DNA of 64,000 bases, taken from the NCBI RefSeq assembly GCF_026410255.1, contig NZ_JAPMLL010000002.1, positions 124,001 through 188,000 of the forward strand, given 5' to 3'. Under the pieces are notes generated by a model. The model searched no databases and was not told where the DNA came from. It saw only the letters and a list, made by a program, of their open reading frames with translations. Shown here piece by piece: positions 16,733 to 25,549 of the stretch (its first letter is position 1; every line of letters starts with the position of its first letter). Origin of the DNA: Xanthomarina sp. F1114. Lineage in GTDB: Bacteria; Bacteroidota; Bacteroidia; Flavobacteriales; Flavobacteriaceae. A program made the position numbers and the translations under genes.

Positions 16733-19171
16733 TTAGAAATTAATGGGTGTTTCACTTAATGGTCTATTTGGCAAAGTAATGGTAAAGATACTGCCAATAT
16801 TTTGTTTGCTTGTAAACGAAATGGTTCCTCCCAGATTCTCAATATGGCTTTTTACAATATTTAATCCAATTCCAGTTCCCTGAGTGGTAAGTACATTTTC
16901 TGCCCTAAAATAACGATTAAAAATATTTTTCTGATCGTCTTTTGGAATCCCTACACCTTCATCTCTAATTTGGAATACGGTTACAAGCTCATCTTGGGTA
17001 ACTTCTATAGCAATATTAGAATTTTCTGGAGAATATTTAATGGCATTATGAATAATATTAGACAAGGTAAGATCTAACACCCGTTCGTCTTGAAGCATTG
17101 ACAACTCGTCAATATTTTCTGGATATTTAATTTTCTGCCCATCTTTTAACAACATATTCGAATTGTAAACAACCTCATTTAACACCTTACTTAGCTTAAA
17201 TGTTTTGAACTGATAACTAACTCTTCCAGATTCCAATTTTTCTACCGAAAGAAAATCGTTTAAAATATTATTCAAATTATTTACAATATTGCTAATGGTA
17301 TTTATGTGTTTATCACGTTTGTCCTGCTGATCTTCTAGTGTATATTTTTTTAATAACATGGCTGAAGTTAAAATTCCACTTAAAGGTGTTTTAAACTCGT
17401 GAGAGACCAAGGATAAAAATTTAGTTTTCAGCTCGTTAAGTTCTTTTTCATTTTTAAGAGCTTCTTGTAATTCGTGAGTCTGCTCTTCTACCTGCTCTTT
17501 TAGGTCTTTTGCATAATTTTCAAGCTGTTTTTGAGTGTTTTCAATATAACTATTGGTTAAATGCTTTTCAATAGCAATTCCGGCTAACTTATTTCCAACG
17601 TCAAGCACCTGTTTGTTTAAATCGCTAAAATCTTGTTTCTCTTTTCGGTAAATAGCAAAAACACCTAAAACACTATTTTTAGAAGACACAATAGGAATGG
17701 TCCAACAGGATTTTAACCCTAAAGGCAAAACCAAATGTTTGTAGTCTTTCCATAAGTCGTTATTTTCTATATCTGAGACAACAATTTCTTTTTTCAAAAA
17801 ACTTACAACCTTATTTGCATCAACAAATTCGTTACCAAGCAACTCCTCTAAACTCCTACCATAACTATCTGGTATATTTGGAGCTACCAAGGTTTGCAAG
17901 GTTTGCTTGTCTTCATTCAACAATAATAATGAGATAAAAACATCTTGAGATTGTTCTTCAATTAAACAAACTACATCGTTTAGAATTGTTTGTAAAGGCA
18001 CATCCAAAACAATAGATTCTAAAATATGGTTTTGCTTAGATTTAAATAAGTCTTGTTTTTTTCTTTCTGTAATATCCAGAATTACTGCAACAAACACCTC
18101 TTTGTCTTCAAAATTAGACATTTGTAAATGGACCTCTACTGGATAAATTGAACCATTTTTTCTTATATGTCTGGTCTCAAACTCTAATTTATCTACCTTT
18201 CCTCTTAACAAAGCATCAATTTGTTTTTGAAAATCTTGTAGATTAAAATCGGGTTTAATATCTACCGGAGTTATAGCTTTTAACTCTTCTAATGTATAAT
18301 CTAAGTTTTTTAAAGCACCATAATTCGCATTTAAAAACCTTAACGACTCCGAGTCGAAAACATAAATTTCATTTAAAGATTCGTCTAATATAGTAGCTAA
18401 ATGCGCCTGGTTTTCTTTTGCAAGCTTACGTTCAGTAACATCATTTTGAATTCCCACAAAATGAGTTATAACCCCTAAGTTATTTTTAATGGGAGTTATA
18501 CTCAATTCGTTCCAAAACATACTGCCATCTTTTCTGTAATTACGTAAAATAGTTTGGCAACTATTCCCCTTTTTTAAAGCAGTTTTTAATTTCTTTATAT
18601 TTTTTTGATCCTTATCATGGGCTTGCAAAAACCTACAATTCTGATTTAAAATTTCTTCTTGAGAATAACCCGAAAGCTTCTCAAAAGCGGTATTAGCATA
18701 AATAATAGGATGATCTTTTTGCAGGGCATCTGTAATAACAATCCCGTTGCTGGCAAACTGCAAAGCCTGACTTTTTATATGCAAAGATTTTTCTATATCT
18801 AAGCGTGTAGAAATATCAATAACTAATGCCATAACATAAGCTTCCCCTTCTATTGTAAATGGATTAAGTCCAACTTCTATAGGAAAAGTACTGCCATCTT
18901 TTTTAAGTCCATGAAGAATTCTATCTTCACCCATGGAGCGCTTTTTGCCGTGATTAAAAAACTTATTAAAATATTTCCCGTGATTTTCATGGAAATGAAC
19001 AGGAATCAACGTGTTTAATGGTTGTCCCAAAAGCTCTCCTTTGGGATAACCAAAGATAGTTTCAGCTGTTGAGTTTAAAGCAACAATATCTTGATTTGCA
19101 TCCACTATAACAATTCCTTCGGAAATGGCTTCTGAAAGAATTTCAAAAACATCTTGATTACTCTTTAGCAT
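16733..19171 (-). CDS. Multi-PAS sensor histidine kinase with a LOV-type photosensor domain and GAF domain
   Basis: 812 residues, no membrane segment. PAS1 spans about 10-125 and PAS2 about 135-248. PAS2 has the LOV hallmark NCRFLQ (Cys179) plus Asn211 (NYRKDG), Asn221 (MFWNEL) and Gln242 (GIQNDVT), the flavin-contacting residues of LOV proteins such as YtvA. PAS3 spans about 255-370 and a GAF domain about 385-540. A coiled coil leads to HisKA with His591 in LVSHEFKTPLSG and a HATPase (DEGVGIPKDD, GTGIGLNIVK). Expected role: cytoplasmic blue-light and/or redox sensing with phosphotransfer to the adjacent REC-CRP regulator. Confidence 0.9.
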   Translation of the reverse strand: MLKSNQDVFEILSEAISEGIVIVDANQDIVALNSTAETIFGYPKGELLGQPLNTLIPVHFHENHGKYFNKFFNHGKKRSMGEDRILHGLKKDGSTFPIEVGLNPFTIEGEAYVMALVIDISTRLDIEKSLHIKSQALQFASNGIVITDALQKDHPIIYANTAFEKLSGYSQEEILNQNCRFLQAHDKDQKNIKKLKTALKKGNSCQTILRNYRKDGSMFWNELSITPIKNNLGVITHFVGIQNDVTERKLAKENQAHLATILDESLNEIYVFDSESLRFLNANYGALKNLDYTLEELKAITPVDIKPDFNLQDFQKQIDALLRGKVDKLEFETRHIRKNGSIYPVEVHLQMSNFEDKEVFVAVILDITERKKQDLFKSKQNHILESIVLDVPLQTILNDVVCLIEEQSQDVFISLLLLNEDKQTLQTLVAPNIPDSYGRSLEELLGNEFVDANKVVSFLKKEIVVSDIENNDLWKDYKHLVLPLGLKSCWTIPIVSSKNSVLGVFAIYRKEKQDFSDLNKQVLDVGNKLAGIAIEKHLTNSYIENTQKQLENYAKDLKEQVEEQTHELQEALKNEKELNELKTKFLSLVSHEFKTPLSGILTSAMLLKKYTLEDQQDKRDKHINTISNIVNNLNNILNDFLSVEKLESGRVSYQFKTFKLSKVLNEVVYNSNMLLKDGQKIKYPENIDELSMLQDERVLDLTLSNIIHNAIKYSPENSNIAIEVTQDELVTVFQIRDEGVGIPKDDQKNIFNRYFRAENVLTTQGTGIGLNIVKSHIENLGGTISFTSKQNIGSIFTITLPNRPLSETPINF

Positions 19172-19245
19172 ATAAAATTGCGAAATAAAATTTAAATTTT
19201 AAAGTTACTTAATTTTTATAGAAACAACTTGTAATTACACTTAAA

Positions 19246-19319
19246 CAAATGTTAGATTTTAGTTAAATCCTGAGTCTGAGCAATATCATTTCATATCTAT
19301 TTTTCTATCTTTAAATTGT
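19246..19319. promoter_or_regulatory. FNR-like box 7 between the kinase and terB genes (weaker)
   Basis: TGAGCAATATCA (19277-19288) departs from the consensus at one base. At the standard 23-bp spacing there is a -7-like element on each side: AACATTTG leftward (minus strand, 19253-19246, for the kinase) and TAAATTGT rightward (19312-19319, for the terB-like gene). A single box could serve both divergent promoters, with autoregulation of the kinase operon. Confidence 0.35.
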
Positions 19320-19342
19320 TTTATAATCAACAACTTAGTATT

Positions 19343-19753
19343 ATGAAAAGCAAAAACAGTCTAAACGTATCTTTTTACGAAGTTCTTGGAAAACTATTTT
19401 ACGCTGTAGCTGCAGCCGATGGAGTTGTGGAACTTTCTGAAGTGAATAAGTTAAAAGAAATTATTAGAGAGGAATGGTTGCCAGTTGATGAAAGCGAAGA
19501 TGCCTTTCAAACAGATGCTGCTTTCCAGATTGAAGTAGTTTTCGATTGGCTTAATGCTCAAAACAACTTAAATAGTGAAGCACTTTTTAAAGAGTTTGTA
19601 ACATATAAAAACGAGCAAGCACATTTTTTTTCACCAATTATTAAAAAATTAATAATTAAAACAGCTCATGCCATAGCAGCTAGTTTTTCGGGTAAGAATA
19701 AGTCGGAACTTATTATTCTTGCAAGATTAGAAATGGAACTAAAAAAAATATAA
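19343..19753 (+). CDS. TerB-family protein
   Basis: A 136-residue helical protein beginning MKSKNSLNVSFYEVLGKLFYAVAAADG. The pattern AAADGVVELSEVNKLKEII matches the TerB fold, a metal-binding helical domain found in tellurite and stress gene sets. The ATG at 19343 is preferred over a TTG at 19316, which lies at the predicted -7 element. It leads a plus-strand run with mscS (14 bp gap) and a phosphoesterase. Its biochemical role is unknown in most bacteria. Confidence 0.75.
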   Translation: MKSKNSLNVSFYEVLGKLFYAVAAADGVVELSEVNKLKEIIREEWLPVDESEDAFQTDAAFQIEVVFDWLNAQNNLNSEALFKEFVTYKNEQAHFFSPIIKKLIIKTAHAIAASFSGKNKSELIILARLEMELKKI

Positions 19754-19767
19754 TCCATTAAACACCT

Positions 19768-20667
19768 ATGAATCAATTTAAAAATTTGATTTTAGAAAAC
19801 CCTACAATTTACAGCATATTACAGTTTGTATTGATGGTTGCTGTCGTACTTCTTGTTATTCAACTATTAAGACGTTTTTTAAGAAAGAATATTCAAGATA
19901 CAACTGCGCGATATAAATCGCAAAAAACTATAGAGTTTATAGGCTACGTGTTGTTAGTCATTTTATCTTTTTCATATGTTACAGGAAACATTAAAGATCT
20001 TACCTTAGCTATTGGGTTATTTTCTGCTGGAATTGCTTTTACACTTCAAGAGTTAATTCTAAGTATTGCGGGCTCTGTCTATATTTATGTTGTTAATGTT
20101 TATAAACCAGGAGATAGAATTGAAATTAATGGCATAAAAGGAGATGTTATAGACGTAGATAGCATGTACACCACCATGATGGAAATTGGCCAATGGGTTT
20201 CTAGCGATAATTATAGTGGACGAATTGTAAAATTAAGTAATGCCTTTGTTTTTAAAGGACCTATCTATAACTACTCTCAGGATTTTCCTTTTATTTGGGA
20301 CGAGTTTAATCTACCAATAAAATACGGTTCAGATATAGAATTGGCTAAGTCTTTAGTGATTGATATTGCTTCAAAGGCCTTATCTGAATACACAGTTAAC
20401 TCCAGAGCAAAATGGAAAGAAGTGGTTAATAAATATTATATTGAAGATGCGCAGGTAGAACCTACTCTAGCTATTTCTTTAACCGATAATTGGATTCTGT
20501 TTAACTTAAGATATATAGTAGATTACAAAAAGCGTAGGTTTACAAAAAATGAATTACAAGACAGCATAAGAAAAGCTTTTGAAGCCACAAAAGGCAAAGT
20601 TCTTTTTGCCTCAACAACTATTGAGCTTGTTAAAATTCCAGATTTAAAAGTTGATATTAATAAGTAA
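19768..20667 (+). CDS. MscS-family mechanosensitive ion channel
   Basis: A 299-residue small-conductance mechanosensitive channel with membrane helices at about 15-35, 52-70 and 72-100. The third is the pore-lining one (IGLFSAGIAFTLQELILSIAGSVYIY). The beta domain follows (YKPGDRIEINGIKGDVIDVDSMYTTM), then the cytoplasmic vestibule. It would release osmolytes on hypo-osmotic shock. It lies between terB and the phosphoesterase gene with short gaps (14 and 18 bp), probably one transcript. Confidence 0.9.
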   Translation: MNQFKNLILENPTIYSILQFVLMVAVVLLVIQLLRRFLRKNIQDTTARYKSQKTIEFIGYVLLVILSFSYVTGNIKDLTLAIGLFSAGIAFTLQELILSIAGSVYIYVVNVYKPGDRIEINGIKGDVIDVDSMYTTMMEIGQWVSSDNYSGRIVKLSNAFVFKGPIYNYSQDFPFIWDEFNLPIKYGSDIELAKSLVIDIASKALSEYTVNSRAKWKEVVNKYYIEDAQVEPTLAISLTDNWILFNLRYIVDYKKRRFTKNELQDSIRKAFEATKGKVLFASTTIELVKIPDLKVDINK

Positions 20668-20685
20668 AAGATATTATTCCAAATC

Positions 20686-21906
20686 ATGAAAAGCTATTCT
20701 CTATTTACTATTTTACTTTTGTGTGTTGCTATTTTTATAATAGATTTTTTAGCTTTTTATGGACTAAAATCTATCACAGACTTAATACATTCCAGTGTTT
20801 TAAGAAACAGTATCCATATTTTATTTTGGTTCTTTACTTTCGGGTTGATTGCTGCCATAATTACCCTTAAAATTAGATTAGACGATATTCAACCCAGAAG
20901 AAAACAACTGCTTATTTCTTCTTTATACGGCTTAACCATTTCATCTTTTATCCCTAAGATAATTTTTATAATTGTCATGGCCATTCTCCTTTCTACCAAT
21001 TTTGTGTTTAAAAATAATAACTTGGTTTTAATTATTCCCTTTATAGGTTTAATTGCTGGATTTTTGCCGTTTTTTGTAATAACTTATGGTATTTTTAAAG
21101 CTAGATACAACTTTAAAGTCTACAATATTGCACTCTCTCTTCCTCATTTACCACAAGAGTTTCATGGTATGAAAGCTGTTCAAATTTCCGATTTACACTT
21201 GGGAAGTTTTAATCATCGTTTTCATATTTTAGAGCGTGCCATAAAAAAAATTAATCAGTTAGAACCAGACTTACTCTTCTTTACTGGAGATCTTGTAAAC
21301 AATTATGCATGGGAGTTACGTGGGTGGCGAAAAGCCTTCAGACATTTTTCGCCCGAAATAAAAAAATATGCTGTTTTAGGAAATCATGATTATGGCGATT
21401 ATAGCCAATGGGACTCCAAAGAAGACAAAGAAAAAAATTTTCAAGCCATTAAAAATTTTTACAAGGAAAACGATTTTAAACTCTTATTGAACGAATCTGA
21501 AATCCTAGAAAGAGACAACCAAAAAATAGCTATAGTTGGAGTGGAAAACTGGGGAAATCCGCCATTTAAACAATATGGAGACTTGAAAAAAGCATTAAAT
21601 GGCACTGAGAGCATTCCATTTAAAATTCTGCTCTCGCACGATCCTTCGCATTGGGATAAGCAAGTGAAAGACCAAACCAATATTGCACTCACGTTATCCG
21701 GACATACACATGGGATGCAAGCAGGCTTTAAATTAAAAAATAAAGAATGGAGTCCAATAAAATATAAATACAAACAATGGGCTGGTTTATACAATCATAA
21801 ACAGCAATATTTATATGTAAACAGAGGTTTAGGCTGGCTTGGTTTTCCGGGTAGATTAGGAATGAGACCAGAAATAACCTGTATTGAATTTAAAAGAGAT
21901 GAATAG
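20686..21906 (+). CDS. Membrane-anchored metallophosphoesterase
   Basis: 406 residues: four membrane helices (about 5-28, 40-62, 78-104, 112-135) and then a calcineurin-type phosphoesterase domain with the full motif set ISDLHLG (about 168), GDLVNN (about 205), GNHDYGD (about 232), LSHDP (about 319) and SGHTHGMQ (about 339). These bind the two metals. This is the YkuE-like family with the catalytic domain next to the membrane. Substrate is unknown; UDP-diacylglucosamine- or phospholipid-like substrates are possible. Confidence 0.88.
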   Translation: MKSYSLFTILLLCVAIFIIDFLAFYGLKSITDLIHSSVLRNSIHILFWFFTFGLIAAIITLKIRLDDIQPRRKQLLISSLYGLTISSFIPKIIFIIVMAILLSTNFVFKNNNLVLIIPFIGLIAGFLPFFVITYGIFKARYNFKVYNIALSLPHLPQEFHGMKAVQISDLHLGSFNHRFHILERAIKKINQLEPDLLFFTGDLVNNYAWELRGWRKAFRHFSPEIKKYAVLGNHDYGDYSQWDSKEDKEKNFQAIKNFYKENDFKLLLNESEILERDNQKIAIVGVENWGNPPFKQYGDLKKALNGTESIPFKILLSHDPSHWDKQVKDQTNIALTLSGHTHGMQAGFKLKNKEWSPIKYKYKQWAGLYNHKQQYLYVNRGLGWLGFPGRLGMRPEITCIEFKRDE

Positions 21907-21975
21907 TTTAAAACCAATTCATAAAAAAACATTATTTTAGTAATTAGCCTCATTTCTGATAAAAAAAACAGTATT

Positions 21976-22431
21976 ATGATTAAAAATTTAGAAACCAAAG
22001 AATGCCATTTTATCCTTGAAAACAACTACATAGGTCACTTGGGATACATCTCTGAAAACATACCTTATGTGGTGCCTATCACCTATTTCTTTGATAAAAA
22101 AGAGAACCATATTATTTGTTATTCGGCTGAAGGACATAAAATACAAGCCATGAGAAAAAATAAGCAGGTTTCCTTACAGGTAGCAAATGTGCATTCTATA
22201 AATCAATGGAAATCTGTTATAGTCCATGGACATTCCGAACTTCATTTTGGGAACGAAGCAAGAACTTATCTTCATGACTTTTCTTTAGGCATTAAAAATA
22301 TAATTACTGAAACAGAATATCAAAAAGTTGATTTTATTAGCGAGTTTTCAAGTAAAATAGACAAAGATGAAGCTGCATTTATTTTTTTAATAAAAATTGA
22401 TAGTTTAACAGGTAAAAAAAGAAACCAATAG
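21976..22431 (+). CDS. Pyridoxamine 5'-phosphate oxidase-like FMN-binding protein
   Basis: A 151-residue split-barrel flavoprotein: ECHFILENNYIGHLGYISENIPYVVPITYFFD, then ICYSAEGHKIQAMRKNKQVSLQV. This corresponds to the NimA/HugZ-type pyridoxamine 5'-phosphate oxidase-related family (PF12900-like). It is likely an FMN- or F420-type flavin reductase or antioxidant enzyme. It stands 12 bp before the cbpA gene. The exact substrate cannot be inferred. Confidence 0.8.
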   Translation: MIKNLETKECHFILENNYIGHLGYISENIPYVVPITYFFDKKENHIICYSAEGHKIQAMRKNKQVSLQVANVHSINQWKSVIVHGHSELHFGNEARTYLHDFSLGIKNIITETEYQKVDFISEFSSKIDKDEAAFIFLIKIDSLTGKKRNQ

Positions 22432-22442
22432 CAAAATAGAAT

Positions 22443-23330
22443 ATGGCATATATAGATTATTATAAAATATTGGGTGTTCCAAAAAATGCGTCTGATAAGG
22501 ACATCAAAAAAGCTTATAGAAAATTAGCTAGAAAGTACCATCCAGATTTAAATCCTAACGATAAAGTAGCTGAAAAGAAATTCAAGGAAATTAACGAAGC
22601 TAACGAAGTTTTAAGTCATCCAGAAAATCGTAAAAAATACGACGAACACGGGAAAGACTGGAAACATGCTGACGAATTCGAAAAAGCCAGACAACAGCAA
22701 CAACAGTATCAAGGAGGGAGACAACAGCAATATTCAGGCAATTTTAACGAAAGTGATTTTTCAGATTTTTTTGAATCCATGTTTGGCGGTGCTTCCAGAC
22801 AAGGAGGCCGTAGTACCATGTTTCGTGGACAAGACTTTAATGCCGAATTGCAACTGGATTTAAAAGATGTTTATACCACACATAAACGCACATTAACAGT
22901 CAACAATAAAAATATTAGAATTACTATTCCTGCCGGAGTAGAAAATGGTCAGACAATTAAAATTACTGGCCATGGTGGAAAAGGAGTAAATAAAGGTCCT
23001 AATGGCGATTTATATATAAAGTTTGTTGTAGTAAACAACACTAATTTTAAAAGAGATAAAAGCAACCTGTACACCACAGCCGATTTAGATTTATACAAGT
23101 CTCTTTTAGGAGGAGAAGTTACTGTAGATACGTTTGATGGGAAGGTGAAATTAAAAGTAAAACCCGAGACCCAAAACGGTACTAAAATAAAATTAAAAGG
23201 CAAAGGGTTTCCTGTTTATAAAAAAGAGGGACAATTTGGAGATTTATACATTACTTATAATATAAAGACTCCTACTAACCTGACAGAGAAAGAAAAGGAA
23301 TTATTTACTGAATTAGCAAAATTAAGATAA
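22443..23330 (+). CDS. cbpA: DnaJ-class co-chaperone (CbpA type)
   Basis: 295 residues. The J domain covers 1-70 with His-Pro-Asp at 33-35 in KYHPDLNP, which stimulates DnaK ATPase. A Gly/Gln-rich linker (about 80-115) and a two-lobed C-terminal substrate-binding region follow ([19 protein letters not shown] to the end). There is no CxxCxGxG zinc finger, which separates it from DnaJ and points to CbpA. It is followed after 2 bp by the CbpM-like modulator gene, the standard pair. Confidence 0.92.
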   Translation: MAYIDYYKILGVPKNASDKDIKKAYRKLARKYHPDLNPNDKVAEKKFKEINEANEVLSHPENRKKYDEHGKDWKHADEFEKARQQQQQYQGGRQQQYSGNFNESDFSDFFESMFGGASRQGGRSTMFRGQDFNAELQLDLKDVYTTHKRTLTVNNKNIRITIPAGVENGQTIKITGHGGKGVNKGPNGDLYIKFVVVNNTNFKRDKSNLYTTADLDLYKSLLGGEVTVDTFDGKVKLKVKPETQNGTKIKLKGKGFPVYKKEGQFGDLYITYNIKTPTNLTEKEKELFTELAKLR

Positions 23331-23332
23331 TT

Positions 23333-23629
23333 ATGGACAGAGAGAATTTAATATCAATACAAGAATTTTGCACGCTTTATAAGGTTCCAGAAACGTTTAT
23401 AACATCCTTGTATGAATACGAATTAATTGAAATTACAACAGAAGAAAACACTCAGTGTGTTCGTATAACTCAAATAAAGAATATCGAAAAACTCATCAGA
23501 TTTCATTACGAAATGGATATTAATTTGGAAGGAATACATGCTATTTCAGGTTTATTAAACCGAGTAGAAAGCCTGCAAAAAAGAATAAAGGAATTAGACA
23601 ATAAGTTGCGTTTTTATGAAGAGAAATAA
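23333..23629 (+). CDS. cbpM: Chaperone modulator CbpM-like protein
   Basis: A 98-residue MerR-HTH-like protein starting MDRENLISIQEFCTLYKVPETFITSLYEYELIEI, with a C-terminal coiled coil (LLNRVESLQKRIKELDNKLRFYEEK). CbpM binds the J domain of CbpA and regulates it. It is 2 bp after cbpA, which supports the call. No DNA target is implied. Confidence 0.85.
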   Translation: MDRENLISIQEFCTLYKVPETFITSLYEYELIEITTEENTQCVRITQIKNIEKLIRFHYEMDINLEGIHAISGLLNRVESLQKRIKELDNKLRFYEEK

Positions 23630-23748
23630 AAAAATTTCTTATTTTAGGTTTAAATCATATTAAATTAAATACCATTTAAACAAATACGCTAATAAAATTT
23701 CTATTTAAAATTAGCTATGTTTATTCCATTTATTTCAAAATACACTTT

Positions 23749-24852
23749 ATGCAAAAAACAAATAATTTTAAATTATTAGTCTCTTTAATCTTTCTATTCT
23801 TAAGTTTTAATTTCCAACTTCAAGCACAATCGGAATTACAATCAACCTTAAAAGACACCTTAATAGTTGGTGTAGCTGGAAGCGAACCTTTTGTTTTTGA
23901 AAATAATGTGGATAGAAAAGGAATAGCGGTTAATATATGGGAAGATTTAGCTTCCGAAGAAGAATGGAATTACAAATACGTAAATTTTAGCCAGGTTGAC
24001 GAAGCCTTGCTTTCATTAAAAAAAAATGAATTAGATCTAGTTGTTGGTCCAATTAGCATAACCTCAAGACGTTTAGAAGACATCAAGTTTTCTCAACCTT
24101 TTTATAACTCTAGTTTAACCATAGTTTCCAGAAACGATAAGCTTGATCTTTGGCAAAAGATAAAACCTTTCTTTAGTGCCAAACTCTTGATGGCCGTATT
24201 AGTTTTCTTAATAATCTTAGCCTTTGTGGGTACTTTATTATGGTATGCGGAACGTAAAAAATCTCCAGAGCAATTCTCAAGCGATCCAATACATGGAATT
24301 GGCACAGGAATGTGGCTGGCAATAGTAACCATGAGTACCACAGGTTATGGAGACAAAGCGCCTATTACTTTGGCAGGTAGAATAATTGCAGGTAGCTGGA
24401 TGGTAATTTCTATTATTTTCGCGACATCCATGGTGGCTGGAATAGCGAGTACTCTAACACTCACATCGCTTGGCACATCGACCATTACAAATATTGAACA
24501 ATTAAAAAATAAAAAAGCAGCAACTATTTCTGGTTCTCCTTCTGAAGCATTTTTACGTGAATATAATACTAAAGTAGTTATTGTAGATGATCTAGATGAT
24601 GGCTTTTCTAAATTAAAAAACAAAGAGGTGGAAGCTGTTGTGTACGATAGACCTCAACTCTTATACTATCTAAACAGCCATAACGAAGAAGACCTGCATA
24701 TGGCTAAAGCAGAATATTACAAATTGGGTTACGGCTTTGCGTTTCCATTAAACTCTCCCCTTACTTACAAAGTGAATAGAGGTCTTTTAGAACTTGCCGA
24801 AGATCAAGAAATCAAAGCCTATCTGGATACATATCTAGGGAAAGATGAGTAA
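23749..24852 (+). CDS. Prokaryotic ionotropic-glutamate-receptor-like potassium channel
   Basis: 367 residues with a signal peptide (about 1-27, cleaved near LQAQ). A substrate-binding domain half (about 37-135) is followed by TM1 (146-166), a pore loop with TTGYGD (197-202), the K+-channel selectivity filter, TM2 (212-236), and the second half of the binding domain (245-365). This order (SBP lobe 1, channel, SBP lobe 2) is that of cyanobacterial GluR0. It would sit in the inner membrane with the ligand domain in the periplasm and gate K+ on binding an amino acid or similar ligand. Confidence 0.88.
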   Translation: MQKTNNFKLLVSLIFLFLSFNFQLQAQSELQSTLKDTLIVGVAGSEPFVFENNVDRKGIAVNIWEDLASEEEWNYKYVNFSQVDEALLSLKKNELDLVVGPISITSRRLEDIKFSQPFYNSSLTIVSRNDKLDLWQKIKPFFSAKLLMAVLVFLIILAFVGTLLWYAERKKSPEQFSSDPIHGIGTGMWLAIVTMSTTGYGDKAPITLAGRIIAGSWMVISIIFATSMVAGIASTLTLTSLGTSTITNIEQLKNKKAATISGSPSEAFLREYNTKVVIVDDLDDGFSKLKNKEVEAVVYDRPQLLYYLNSHNEEDLHMAKAEYYKLGYGFAFPLNSPLTYKVNRGLLELAEDQEIKAYLDTYLGKDE

Positions 24853-24916
24853 AGAAAAATTATTTTTCACCAAAGACTTACTTTTAAACTAAATTCTAAA
24901 CTCAGATTTTATAAAC

Positions 24917-25492
24917 ATGATAATTAGAAAAGCCAAACCAGAAGACGCAGAAGTAATTGCCATCTGTATGATGTTAGCAATGGAAGATTTTGTTTTTCAA
25001 TTTATTGGAGAAAACTCTACTAAAAAAGGGACTGAATTTCTAGAATTACTTATAAGTAAGAAAGCAAATCAATATTCTTTTGAGAATTGTTGGGTGGCAG
25101 AAAATGATGGCGAAGTTATTGCTGCTGCCAATATTTATGATGGAACAAAACTAATTGAACTTAGAGCGCCGGTTGCAAAGGCAATCAAATCTATGTTTGA
25201 TATTGATTTTAATCCTGAAGACGAAACTCAACCCGGAGAGTTTTATATTGATTGCGTTGGTGTAAATCCAAGCCAGCAAGGCCAAGGTATTGGATCAAAA
25301 ATATTTCAATTCTTGATCGATGAGTATGTCTATAATAGAAATAAAACAATAGGCCTACTTGTTGATAAAGATAATCCTAATGCTAAAAAGTTATACTTAA
25401 AATTAGGGTTTCAAGTTATGGGTGAAAAAACTCTAACTGGAAAAAAACTAGAACACCTTCAATTTAGTCATAGTAAAGAATTTAAAAATTAG
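24917..25492 (+). CDS. GNAT-family N-acetyltransferase
   Basis: A 191-residue GCN5-type acetyltransferase: MIIRKAKPEDAEVIAICMMLAMEDF at the start, the acetyl-CoA loop VNPSQQGQGIGSKIF (about 115-129), and the DKDNPNAKKLYLKLGFQVMGE motif near the C-terminus. The insert with SMFDIDFNPEDETQPGEFYIDC is typical of a bacterial subfamily with unknown substrate. It is a single-gene unit between the channel and the mce operon. Confidence 0.85.
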   Translation: MIIRKAKPEDAEVIAICMMLAMEDFVFQFIGENSTKKGTEFLELLISKKANQYSFENCWVAENDGEVIAAANIYDGTKLIELRAPVAKAIKSMFDIDFNPEDETQPGEFYIDCVGVNPSQQGQGIGSKIFQFLIDEYVYNRNKTIGLLVDKDNPNAKKLYLKLGFQVMGEKTLTGKKLEHLQFSHSKEFKN

Positions 25493-25549
25493 TTATAAGT
25501 CTCTTGATTTACAATTCCCTTTCATTCTTGAAGAGATAAATAGCGACGA

